From assembly GCF_028554725.1 (NCBI RefSeq), contig NC_071670.1, forward strand, positions 54,506,501 through 54,570,500: DNA of 64,000 bases, given 5' to 3'. The translations under genes and the position numbers were made by a program. The notes below the pieces were generated by a model. The model was given only the letters and a program-made list of their open reading frames with translations. It was not told the DNA's origin and ran no database searches. The stretch comes from Zeugodacus cucurbitae (taxonomy: Eukaryota > Arthropoda > Insecta > Diptera > Tephritidae). How positions within the stretch are numbered: the stretch's first letter is position 1; each line of letters begins with the position of its first letter. This document shows positions 25,811 through 38,184 of this stretch, in pieces.

Positions 25811-28800
25811 GTAGAATAATTCCACAAGTCTTAGCCCGAGAAAAAAATGATGAATCAATAAAAATATGGAAGGGTTCAGATTACAGCATTTACTTAAGTA
25901 GATGTTTCCCATCATCCATTGGACAAATTCAAAAACGAGGCTGTTCTATTTTTTGTGTTCGATCACTCATCGTTCTATAAGTAATATGTTGGAGATCTTA
26001 TTTCTATTATAAGTCTTTATGTAAATGTTACATAGTAGATCCCTCTTTGAAACATGTTACACTGAAAGACTAAAATTTGCGTAAGGAGCCTAGCCTAATT
26101 AAAAAATCGGTTCATTACTTGACACTTAAATAACTCTGAGATATTTTTTGAATTATTTTAAATCACTTTCATAGGATAAGTTTCTTTCAGTGGAAGAGCG
26201 AGAAATATCGAGACTAAAACCTCTCTGAAGATTGGCAACATTTGACATGAGAAAATTAATGTATATTGTTCGATTATCGAGGGTTGGTAATCAAGACAAT
26301 ATGAACAATTCTTAGGATTAATGAATTTATAAAGTTGAAAGTTGAAAGCTGAAAAATTATGACAACTATATTTATATAATTGTCAACAAATGTGTTCATA
26401 ATTAGAGATAAGTTGGCTGTAATTGCTTGAATATGGAGTAAGAATTTTTACCATTACAATGTAATACAATACTATGATTATCTTTAAAAGCAGATCTACC
26501 AGAAATCATATTTAAATACTAATGAAATAAATAGCAAAAAATTTAAAAAATTTAAAAAAGTTGAAATATGAGTATATGAAGAATCTTCCAGTAAATTAAG
26601 GCAATCTAACTACGAAACCCTTATAATAGATTCTAAAATTAAATTACGTCAGCGCTGCCAGTCAAAAGTAGGTCACTTAGGCATATTTTGAATCAAATTA
26701 TACACTTGAATATTCATTACCCTCTACAAATCTATAAATCAGCTAACTGTAAATCTCAATTTCATGCAAATAACATGCGCATCTGCCTATACAATTTATT
26801 TGATTTATTTATTCTCTTACTCTTTTTAGTATAAGAATTGGTTTAGAAATTGCAAAACGCAAAAGAGACTTGGCCTGGACTTAGCCTAAGGCGGTGAAAT
26901 GTTGCCAAACCGTGAAGAGGTAATAAACAACAAAAACAAAATTTGTCTGTATGTAAATGTGTTTGAATGAAGCTAGATGAGTCATTATGATTTAAAGAAC
27001 TTGTACCTTTTGGTCGAACAGTCAAATGGCAAGGCGGGCACAAGCACTTTAACACGAAAGTACCGTGCTAATACACAGACAGACGCATGATGTGATGGTT
27101 TTGCAGAGCAAAAGCAAAAGTAGTGGGTTAGCACTTAACATACCGCACACACATACATACACCTGCAATTTTGCCATTTTTTCTGCTATGCCACTTGATA
27201 TTAGCTTTGGCGAAATTCAAAATAACATTTTGACAAAATTTTGCGCTCACTTTTGTTTTGCCATCTATATATGTATGTATGCGTGTGTATGTATATTTTT
27301 TACCACATTCATTCAACACTTTGCTTACAAAAACTTTTTATTTTGATTTATTTATTACAGTATCTTTTGTTTTACTTTATTATTATTATTTTCTTGTAGT
27401 TTTTGTTCTTTAATAATCACCATAAACCAGCATTGGCGGAGGTGCTTTCGAATTGCTTAAGCACTTGTTGCTTTTTTCTTCGGGTTACTGGTGTGTGACT
27501 CCCGCAGGCGATGGATCGCCTTGCCAACCGCACACAAAATTTAAAAAAAAAAGCAGAAAAAAATATTTTTTTATATGTATGTGTGTTACAACAAAAGTAA
27601 CAACAGTATACAAGTAAGTAGTACTTTGCTGTTGTTGTTGCCTATGCGAAAGCGACGTGCCGGCGACAACAACACACTGTCAAATGAACCGCATCAATGT
27701 GGTCGCTTTAGAAAAATCTACAAATAATAAAAAATCAATGAAGAATGAACGTATATATCGACAGAGCATCGAAAAAAATTACAACAAAATAAAAAACAAA
27801 CAACAATAACAACAACGCGATACAACACGACAAGCACTCCGATAAAACAAGAACCCAGCAAATGTGCTGTGTGCAGAGAACAACAAAAGCAACGCAAGGA
27901 AAGCAGGCGCATTCGATAAATGTTGGAAACGTGTGTATATTTCGAAAAGTACCTAGTAGGAAATTTTTCAAAAAGTTTTTTTTTTTCATACAAACTAAGC
28001 ATCCAAGGGTTTATGTTTGAGTATGTTGGAAATGGAGATTACTCGGATTGATTCTAGTTGGAGGGCGTTTGATAGGAAAATTAGAAAACCATGATTCGTG
28101 ACGTTATGAAAGAAGAGACGTAAGACTGTTTACAAAAACAAATGTGATTCAACATTTTTTTATTAAAAGTTTGTCTCCTCAAAGAAACATATGATCGATA
28201 TCGTCCGAACTTTTCAATAGTTTTTGTGTAACTTTTTTCTCCGAAAAATATTTTAAGAAATTTAGATCCCATATTGAAATCTCAAAAAGCTCCACCTATC
28301 AAGGAAAATTCGATTTAGAAAAATCTTAAGAAGAATAAATCAATGTAATACTTTAAAATATAAAATAACGGTAGATATCCAAACATACTATTTTAAAAAT
28401 GATTCTTCTTTTATTAAAATATTCACGAATTAATTCTTAATATATCCACAAATTCCTTTCAAAACAAACACTTGAAGAATAGGAATTAGAATTAGTTTTT
28501 AAAATATTCATTAACACGAAATATTCCCTATAGGGTCCATATACAGGTGTGTACACAACCAACAAGCATACACATTTGCACGCCAGCCTTTCGATCTTAG
28601 CTTGAGCTGCAAGATTTCTAAAATACAGGTACCAACACTTGATTATAAGTATTGTGGTGGGTCTGTCTGTATGTACATATATGTATGTAAGTATGTATTG
28701 GTTCGTCACAGCTGACTTACGACAAAGGATTACTGGTTGGCGGAGTATCAAATCAGTTTTTGGTGCTTGACTGCAGGTAGACCATTCATTGACAATTATT

Positions 28801-29572
28801 GCTTATTAGCAATTGTTTTTACAAATATTTATACACACAGGAATGTACTTCAATTTGGAATTTTTGAAGAACTGACACAATTCAAATATATTTCTTAAGT
28901 GAATTTGTTGTTCTTCAACTCACAATAAATGAAAGTGATGTGAGAGAAAACCTAATAAAATGAGAAACAAACTATGAGAAATAAAAAAGAAAAACAATGA
29001 TTGACTCACCAAGAGTTATCTAGAAAAGTTCTATATATTTTTTATTGATCAAAATAAAAGTCTGAAGTAATTCTCTGATTTCTTTACCGAAGCATAAATA
29101 TCTATCTAAACTAAGAAACAAAAGTCTAAATATATAACAGAATATCTGATCTTCATGAGCATCGTACAACTAAATGATTTCTTTACGAACTAGTACTAAA
29201 TGATTAATTAAAGAAGAAGAGAGACCAAAGATTTATTAAGTTCCAAAAAGTCTTGTATAAGTTACAGTGGAGACAAAGTGCTCTCTCGCTCAAGACAATG
29301 GTTATGAATGGTCAAGACTAAGGTTATGTCACACGAAACTCACTTTAATAATATTTTGTGCTTAAACCTCAAATTAGGCTCTGGAAGACTTTGTTGGCGA
29401 TTTAGAACCAGCTACAGGCCCTTTTAACTTAGTTGACCTTTGAGAGAAGTGAAAAGTACCTACTAAAAACAATGTTTATTATTATTTCTTATATTACAAA
29501 ATATAAATATAATTTTAATTAATGCTTTAAGAGTACGTAGGAGAACAGAAAATAATTACATTTGAACTCAAA
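25811..29572. other. Long noncoding stretch
   Basis: No supported gene. Patches at about 26840-27350 and 27420-27960 are GC-richer, with CAA/GTT triplets and CACACA runs, and give overlapping frames on both strands. AT-rich DNA follows from 27960 to 29570. Confidence 0.4.
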
Positions 29573-29730
29573 TCAACATAATCCTCAAAAAAACTGCGAG
29601 TTAGAGAGGCTTCCGATTTATGAAGGTAATTTGTAAGGGATTTTGACTTCTATTGCCAATTCAAGAGTTCAAGTTATGAAAAACTTCGAGTAAGAGACTT
29701 TCGAGTTATGAACGTTCAACTTTATTTTCA
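29573..29730 (-). repeat. pogo/Tigger-like terminal fragment, copy 2
   Basis: The reverse complement of this block aligns along its length with 1213-1370: AGTTGAACGTTCATAACTCG at the outer end, then 'tcttgaatt.gacaatagaagt', then 'taactcg.agtttttttg.ggat'. Only one end of the element is visible. Confidence 0.5.
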
Positions 29731-30720
29731 AGTATATGATCGGAAAGTTATCTATCGAGGGCTTACCCATTCAAAATATGTCTCTCAGTTCCGATAGCAC
29801 TTTATTTATTTATTTTATTATAATTAATATTTTTTCACACTTTTTTATAAAAAAAATTTATTATTTATTTGTTTATTATTCTTCAGTTAATTCAGTTTTG
29901 GTTTTTAGGTTTCGAAACAGTTTTTGAAAAACTTTTGATCAAAATTTTCACACTTTATTTAGTGGTTATGTTAAAATTAATTTTTCAAATATTTTTGTTG
30001 TATAAGCAGATATTTATTTTGTTCGAAAATTGTTGTTTTTTTTAGTCTTAAATAAAATGTCAAATAAAATTATAATAAATAATTTTTATATATTTTTTCC
30101 CTTTTAATATCAACTATTAGTTGAGTATTTGGTTTTGTTATTGTTAATTTTTTTTTAAATCAACTATCTCCAATTTTTTATAATTTTATTTATTAATTAG
30201 AGATTTTTCAAAGATTTGCATAGTTTTCCAATCCTATTTTGACTTCAGTAAATATTTTTACTTAAAAAAATATAGAAGTTGTTTCTCATTTTAATATTAA
30301 TAATTTATAAATCGTTTCATCGTTTTCGAATAAATTGTATAAGTTCAATTCGTTTTTAGTTAGTTTTTATCACTTAACAGTTTCAGTTCTTTTACATTAA
30401 ATATATTTTCAATAGTATCGTTCTATTCTATATTCGAAATTTTATTCTTTAAACTGTAGTTTTTACGAGCATTCACACTTTTTCTAACAAATGTTTCGAT
30501 TTCAATTCATAAAATCAGTTTTTGCGCAAATCGTTCACTACTTTAAAATTACAGTTTCTCGCTTTACATACTTTACGTGCATGTTTTTAATAAGTCCATC
30601 TTAAGTCTGTCTTTTTATTGAGTTTTTTTTTCAAATTTGTCCAAATCCTTCGATTACTGTTCACTTTAATTTCAATTTCATCACATTCAAATTCTATTTC
30701 ACTTTATTTCATTCTGTTCA
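29731..30720. other. Very AT-rich noncoding DNA
   Basis: Dominated by T-rich sequence on the plus strand. No gene seen. Confidence 0.4.
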
Positions 30721-31165
30721 CATAGTCACGCGTGTGTGTAATCATTTTCATCCTTTTTTTGCCGCAATCTTGCTACGCACAAGAATTTTCGTTACTCAAA
30801 TTCAAACACAACGTTCACTTTGTCGTTTACTATTTTTAACGCAACGCTCTTCACAGCACTTCTACATATTTGTCTCTGATTCGTTTCGTTCACGCGACGC
30901 GTACCCAACAACTTCTGTCCTCGGTGATCGCCAACAACTGACTGGCGTTGTAACAAAGCTGCGAAACGAATTCAACCGCGCCAACTCAAACATTGACTCT
31001 GAACTACAACAGCATTGGACGGCCACGAAGTGGAGTTGATTTGGAGTGTAGTGAAAGAATGGCAACAACAACAGTTGATCGCAGCGGCAAAAGCTCCGCT
31101 TCTAAGACGCGCTTAAATGAAGCTCACCTCGCCATTAGCACAGAAGTTGAGTCAAGCGAACTGAG
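30721..31165. promoter_or_regulatory. Possible promoter / 5' exon region
   Basis: A GC-richer island in very AT-rich surroundings. On the minus strand, TCAGTT at 31164-31159 matches the insect initiator TCAGTY, and a second TCAGTT lies near 30940. Overlapping 101- and 69-codon frames occur on opposite strands, at 30734-31039 and 30862-31071. Neither resembles a known protein, which suits an untranslated first exon more than coding sequence. No TATA box or downstream promoter element was identified. Confidence 0.25.
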
Positions 31166-31310
31166 AGTGTGAAGTTTACACTGAGCTTCTCTTTGAGCCA
31201 ATCTTATTGGAGTGAATTATGAAAATTAATGAATGAAATCAGCTGAGAGGGAGTTGTAAACACAGATTTATATATGTATGTATGTTAAGGAAATCGTAAA
31301 GATTTTATTT

Positions 31311-31332
31311 TACTTTTACTTTTACTTTTTAT
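31311..31332 (+). repeat. TTTTAC short tandem repeat
   Basis: About three to four copies of a six-base unit, reading 'ttttacttttac'. Confidence 0.7.
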
Positions 31333-31810
31333 TCAACATTTTTATTTTAAGTTTTTTTTTTTTGAAATATGAAAATAAAGTCGTTCAACTGTAACGAAAT
31401 TGTGTAACGCAACAAAATTCCGTCACAATTACAGTATCTATAGCTAGAATGAAAGTTTAACTAATTTCAATTATTTGTATGGATTATTCGGTGGAATACT
31501 AGGTTGGTTAAAAAAAAATTAGAGGTTAGAGATGCCACCTATTTGAGTTTTTGAGTTTAAAAGTATTTTTGAAACAAGAAATATAAATAAAGGAACGCTA
31601 CCAACTGAAGAAGTTAAAGAAACTTTATAGTTGAAAAAAGTTTAAGTAGAGATGCCACCTGTTTACAAATTTTAATGTAATATACTTTATAAGTCATAGA
31701 TTCTTGAAATAAAAATATCATAAATAAAAAATGCAAAATATAAACTGTATTTGAATTTAAATAAATAAGTTTACAGTTGACAGGGTTGCCACTTGTCGAT
31801 ATTTATACTT

Positions 31811-33088
31811 TCGCAACAAAAGTTGCTAAGAGAGTATTATAGTTTTGTTCACATAACGGTTGTTTGTAAGTCATAAAACTAAACGAGTTAGATATAGGGT
31901 TATATATATCAAAATGATTAGGGTGACGAGACGAGTCAAAATCCGAATGTCTGTCTGTCCGTCCGTCCGTTCGTCTGTCCGTGCAACGGATAACTTGAGT
32001 AAAAATTGAGATATCTTAACGAAACTTGGAACACGTATTCCTTGGCACCCTGAGGAGGTTGCTTTCGAAAATGGGCAAAATTTGACCATTGCCACGCCCA
32101 CAAAATGGCGAAAACCGAAAACACATAAAGTGCCATAACTAAGCCATAAATAAAGTTATGAAAATAAACGTTGGAACATAGGATCACATTAGGAAGGTAC
32201 ACATTTGGATGTAATTGTTTTTGAAAAGTGGGCGTGACCCCGCCCCCAAATAAGTTTTTTGTATATAACTCACAAACCAATAAAGCTATATAAGCCAAAC
32301 TTTCTGCAGTCGGTTCTCTTAAGTACCCCACCACACACCATGAAAATAGTTGAAATCGGATAATAACCACGCCCACCTCCCATACATAGGTTAGGTTGAC
32401 AATTACTAAAAGTGGGTTAACTCAGAAATAATAGCAGATCCTTCTGCTGCACTGAGATTTTTTTACAAAATGGAAAATGGGCGTGGCCTCGCCCACTTAT
32501 GGGTCAAAAACCATATCTCAGGATCTACTCGACAGATTTCAATGAAATTCGGTATATAATACTTTCTTGACTGGCCGAAATGGGCGAAATCAGTTCACAT
32601 CCACGACTACCTTCCTTATAACTCAATTCCATCTTATTCCTTCACTTTATAATATATACATAAGGAACCAATGAACATAGCAAAATAAAACTTTACACAA
32701 ATACTGTGGCATCACTTGTGAAACATTTGTCGAAATCGGACTGTAACTTTTCAATCCCCGGATATCGAATATGAAGAACTCAGTGCCCCATGGTAACTTT
32801 TCACTGAAAATTTCGGTAAATCTCTCAGGTATCTTAATTGAATTCAGAGGAATTTTTTTCTTCTAATACCAAAAAAGGTTAAAATCGGGTCATAACTTCC
32901 CTTATATATGAATATACATAATTATAGGATTTTAAAAAATACGATAAGCTTAATAGCTTATAAATCGGTTAATATGTGAAATATATTTATGCCGAAAATA
33001 TGGGTCAAATTGTGTGTTTTCTTAATAAAAATATAAAAGTATAAAATGTTCGGTTGCACCCGAACTTAGCCTTTCCTTACTTGTTTTT
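31811..33088 (+). repeat. Long noncoding repeat family R3, copy 1
   Basis: A 1.28 kb block repeated in the same orientation at 43751-44920. It starts with GCAACAAAAGTTGCTAAGAG, has a (GTCT/GTCC)n tract near 31950-31980, contains several 'gtggGCGTGgcc'-type words, and ends CCCGAACTTAGCCTTTCC followed by TTACTTG and poly-T. Frames of 76 and 146 codons on the minus strand are incidental. It is a non-autonomous high-copy element, superfamily not assigned. Confidence 0.7.
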
Positions 33089-34173
33089 ATTGGTTTTAAT
33101 TAATAAAAGAAATAAATATAAAATTACAATCTTTCCCGAAATTGAAAACGGAAAATAAACTTCCGATATCCAAATTTTTAAAATTCATATGACGGAAAAA
33201 TAGATCAAAACCCTTTTTTATAAGAGTTGCCAACTGCGTAAAAAATAGTTTATAAAATTTATAAGAAAAAATAATTATTACAGCATAGCTATGAAACGAA
33301 TATAGTATAAAGAGGGTTGAGTCAAAAAAATATGCACATAAGGATTACCACCTATCTGAATTTTTTAATTAAAAGAATAAATGAAATATTTAAACATAAA
33401 TTTATTAAATTCGAACATTTGGGTATCGAATAAAGTTTATGAGAACTCTTTGATTAAAAAAATATTAAATTGTTTTTCAAATACCACCACATATCATTAA
33501 ATTATTTCCTATAACATTATTTACTCATTGGTATTTTCGAATGTCCATATCATAACCTTTATGACTAAAACAAACTAATTTAAAATATAAATTTCCTTTC
33601 CCCGAAGAAAATCATTGTCGCCTAGCACTACCTTCTATGAAAAGCAAACACTATTTATTAGTTTAAGCGATAAGAAAATTGTTTGAGTAAGAAGTAATAT
33701 TGGCTAGCAGCGAAAGATCATAAATTTATGGGAAATTGATATTTTTTGTAATCTTTTTTAATTAAGAAAACAGATAAGGCAAACCCAATTTGGCGTCTTA
33801 AAGGTATGTAACTGAGACTTGAGTTACAAATACAAACATACCAGAAATATTCTTTGGTAAATATTTACTACTGCTTCGTTACTGTGGCGTTGCTGTTGTT
33901 GTACGTGTTGTTTATGGTTTTGTAAAATGGTTAATAAATGTGGCGCACCATGAAATTTAATTGACACGACGATGTGTAGAGATAAGAGACGTATTGCTTC
34001 CTGATTTTTAGTTGACTAGAATGTAATTAGGGGTAGGTACCGACAGAGGGGTAGATACTAAGTGCGTAGATACTATGTGAATGTAAGTAAGTGCATAAGT
34101 GAAATACAATGAATTTATGCAATATGCATTAGGGTGGGTCATAGTAGTTAAGTACAGTAGTAAAAATTCAGTT
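33089..34173. other. AT-rich noncoding DNA
   Basis: No gene or repeat recognised apart from short GTTGTT triplets near 33890. Confidence 0.4.
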
Positions 34174-34757
34174 TTTATACCCTGAACAGGGTATATTAAG
34201 TTTGTCACGAAGTTTGTAACACCCAGAAGGAAGCGTCGGAGGCCCTATAAAGTATATATATAAATAATCAGCAGGTTGAACTGAGTCGATGTAGCCATGT
34301 CCGTCTGTCTATCTGTCTGTCTGTTTATATACGAACTAGTCCTCCAGTTTTTAAGATATCGTTTTGAAATTTTGCAGTTGTTATTTTCTCTTCAAGCTCA
34401 TTTATCGGAACTGCCGATATCGGACCACTATATCATATAGCTGCCATATAAACTGAACGATCGGAATCAAGGGCTTGTATGGAAAACTTCCGCATTTTAC
34501 TACATATCTTCACGAAATTTGATGTGAGTTATTGCTCATAGAAATAATTTAATATCCGAAAAAATTGTTCAGATCGCTTCACTATAGCATATAGCTACCA
34601 TACAAACTGAACAATCGGAATAAAGGGCTTGTTTTTTACTTACTTTTTTTCCAAGGGCTCTTTAGATTTGCTTAAACACATAGTTACTAAAATAAATGCA
34701 CCTGCGAAGGGTATTTAGCTTCGGTACAGCCGAAGTTAACGTTTTTTCTTGTTATAA
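34174..34757 (+). repeat. (GTCT)n-containing repeat family R2, copy 2
   Basis: Starts with the small palindrome TATACCCTGAACAGGGTATA, continues with 'tttgtaacacccagaaggaagcgtc', a GTCT tract near 34300 and two 'actgaacgatcggaa'-type units, and ends in 'cgaagttaacgttttttcttg'. It is the opposite-orientation relative of 12774-13232. Confidence 0.65.
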
Positions 34758-37700
34758 TAATATTTAGTTATTTTGGATAATTCATCCCAAAATTCACATA
34801 TTTTCTTTTATTATTTTATTCCTAAGTGCAAAGTGTCTATTTAAAAAGTTAATGAACAATCATCCCTTTTTTAAAAATATCAGTAAAATTAATATTGTCC
34901 TCTTTAAAGTAATCCCTGCAGCTATACACCAATGCTACTTTCAATTCGCAAAGCAAATCTCCACATTCTTCGGAATTTTACCATTAGAATGATTGGGCTT
35001 AAGTTTGGACGTGATATAATTTATCAGGTTCGTAATTACCTTCAAACCTGAATAATGTTCTTCCTTTAACTCTTCTTATGCAGACTAATAACTTTGAGAT
35101 CATACTATAATTTACTTTTAAAATTTAGGCAGGAATTTTGAAAATAATATGTTTATGATATATGTATATGTTTTCCGAAACCATATTGAACCACCCGTAC
35201 CGTCAAGCTCAAGAATAAGAGGGCATAAATTTAGCAAAACACAAGTACATGTACAATTTTCCGTTAAATCATTCAAAACTGGAAGCTTAAAGCTTTAAGG
35301 CAAACTTGAGTAAAAGCTTTCCTTTATGCAAATTAACTGCCACTGAGACTTTAAACTGTTTAACGATTCAAATTCAAATTACATATAGAAAAGTGTGCAA
35401 TATATGTAAAGATAAAAAATGTTGCATACTTTCAGGCATACATGAAATTAATACAGTCACATATTTATGTACACTTATAGGAATTTGTATTAGGCCTGTA
35501 GCAAAACTGGCACACGATAGATACATCCACTTACAAAATAGAATGAGACAAATTATAATGATTTTTTTCGAAGTAAGCTAAAAATATCCGAAGTTATATT
35601 TCAGACCTATTTTACAAATATCGATATACTCTAAATTGAAAACAGCAAAAAAAAAATTACTAATTGCACTAAATTTACAAGATTTTTTTTCGATTCATTT
35701 CATATACATATAAATATGATCCCGAAAAAATAGAATATAAAAATTGAAACCAAACGAAAATCTGTCTGTGATCCTTTTTATGACTTCACAACAACCTAAC
35801 AGAATCTGCATTCGTTTCGTAGAAATAACTAGCACCTTCAATGCTAGAGGCATCGAATTAGTTCGTAGCTGATGTCTTCTCATTCCTAAGCAAAAAAAGA
35901 TCAGATGAAATTATACTACATAGAGACAGACATTTGTGAATATCGATACACTATATTTCGAACATATTTAAAATTTACTATTGCAAATAATCTGAAGTTG
36001 CATAATATTAAATTATCTCATAAGATGAAAAAATCCCCCACCCAAAAGCCATTATAAATTCATAATATATTGAATTTAACAATTTGGCAATGTAAATATC
36101 TGAATGAAATCTTTTCCAAGAAAAATGTTCAACCTGCACACATACACACGAGCGATTAAACGACTATAGAAATATTCGTATTTACATTTCGCATGTCGTC
36201 GATAACGAAATACATTTCTGGAAGTTCATTCATATCGCTTGACGTATGTAGGTATGTTGGAGAGGTATGTATTTTCATATTTGATAAAATTAAGAGAATA
36301 GGTGGTTATCTTTTTTTGTATTAAATTATATGGGTGTGACGAATGTTGGCACCATAGCGGCAAGCCGTTGAAGAGGCAGCAACAGCAGCGCTAACAGGAG
36401 TCGATATTGATTGAAGTACGAGGGCGTGTTGATAAAACGTGGTTTTCAGAGGTAAAGACATATTTTACAATTTAATTTAAAAATATATCTTACTTTGAGC
36501 TTTTAGACGAGCTTTCATTAAATATTTTAATACTTTTTAGAAAATTGGGTTTAGTTCAAGGGCGGAGGGTCTCACGACTATTGCATAAGCAGTATAGAAC
36601 TCGGATTCTTAATTTAATCAAACTGCTATTTTATACTATTTCAATAGGTCTCTACATTTTACAATAAAGTCTCTCTTTGATGTCTCTTAGTGGCATAACA
36701 AAGTCACATAAAGCTCCAAGGGCGACAGAACTTCTAATAATCGATGCGAACCTAACTTAACCTATCAGTCTAGTATTCAAGGGTACTTGGAACAAATTTT
36801 TCCTGATTTATCAAGCAACCTTTATATATAGCATATCGACGTTTGATTTCTTATCAGCTAAAGCGCCACAAAGGGGCTGTTTCCACATTCTACTGAGTTC
36901 TTACATGCGTAAATATTTAACCATGACATTTAAATTCCAATGTATGATATTATTGTCCAACGCTTGGTTACAATACTGCACAATCATTTGTTCGGCAATT
37001 TCAATTTTCAAAGCGCATTAACTTTGGAAAGGAAGGAAGTTAATACCAACCATATCAATGGGCTATTGCTTACTTTTTCGTGTTGGTCTACCGACTTATA
37101 ATGACTTATTGACAGACAGTTTTGATTAATCGATAGCATTTTGAGGAATTATTTAAACGAGCTTTTAATGCATAAATACTTTAGTATTAAGGATCAACAT
37201 GTCAACATTTTCTTTCCATACATTGATATAGGAGCTACTGTCAAATTCACGGTATGAGAGAAAACTATTAGCCATGAAAATGTCAAAGGTCGTAGAGTCA
37301 CACGTTCATGAGCTGTAGAAAGAATATATGTATATTTGTATTTCTCTTATATTTTCCCTTTTAACTACATTCTGTCATGCTACCCTTCAAAAAGTTGTTA
37401 GAACTTCCTTCGTAGGAATTACTAACGAAACCTCCGATTTAAATAAGATAAGGGTGCTATCTCAACATATAGTATGGAAACTAGTTTCAACTTGTTTTAA
37501 TAATTACAAATAGTGGAGAGCAGGTACTACGTACTTCCCCATTTCACTTCAAAAATAAAAGAATCCAAACTACATTTTTAATCAAAGATAAAGTACCCAC
37601 TTGCAGCAATTCTCAATGCATTTGTATGAAATTCACAACTTCAATTGTTATTATTAGATAATATTTATTATTAGTAATCTAATTTTCTAATATTTATCTA

Positions 37701-38184
37701 TAAGCACTTGTACAATACTGTCTACCTTAAAGAATGTTATTCATCGTCAAAAAAGCGATTATTTATATCAAAAACACTTTCTCTGGCTAAAATTAGATAC
37801 AAATTAAAATTTTTTATTGCATTTGAGCTATCTTCAAACATAGGAGAACTAGAATATGAGTGCACTGGAGGCTCATGATTGTATAACTTTCAATAACTTT
37901 TACAATTAGTTCAAAAACCGAAATAAATGCAATCAGTTCTAACCCTGCCGTAACCCGAATAATAAATCTGAAATTTGTATATACTAAATGTTAATAAGAC
38001 TCCCTAATTCTTACTCTCTTGCCCTCATTCACTCTTCAACATTCAAATGAACTTTTCCTTACTTTACTACTGTCGTTGCAAGACCTCTAATTTAACGCCA
38101 GGGGATCTTACAAATAAATAAAAAATCCCTTTCAGACTCCTTGCTTATTTGATTCCTAACAGTATATACAAGCTTGACTTCAAG
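34758..38184. other. Long noncoding stretch
   Basis: No supported gene. The 91-codon plus frame at 35306-35581 has no recognisable motif. A small GC-rich patch at 36340-36460 contains a 44-codon minus-strand frame, considered and set aside. Confidence 0.4.

Noticed and set aside
31871..32376. Minus-strand frames of 76 and 146 codons, mirrored at 43767-44181
   Set aside because: They recur only because repeat R3 is present twice, and the two copies differ in frame and length, so they do not behave like a conserved protein.
36340..36465. 44-codon minus-strand frame starting MSLPLKTTFYQHALV in a GC-rich patch
   Set aside because: It reads somewhat like a protein but ends at a stop without a convincing donor and has no recognised relatives; too weak to list.
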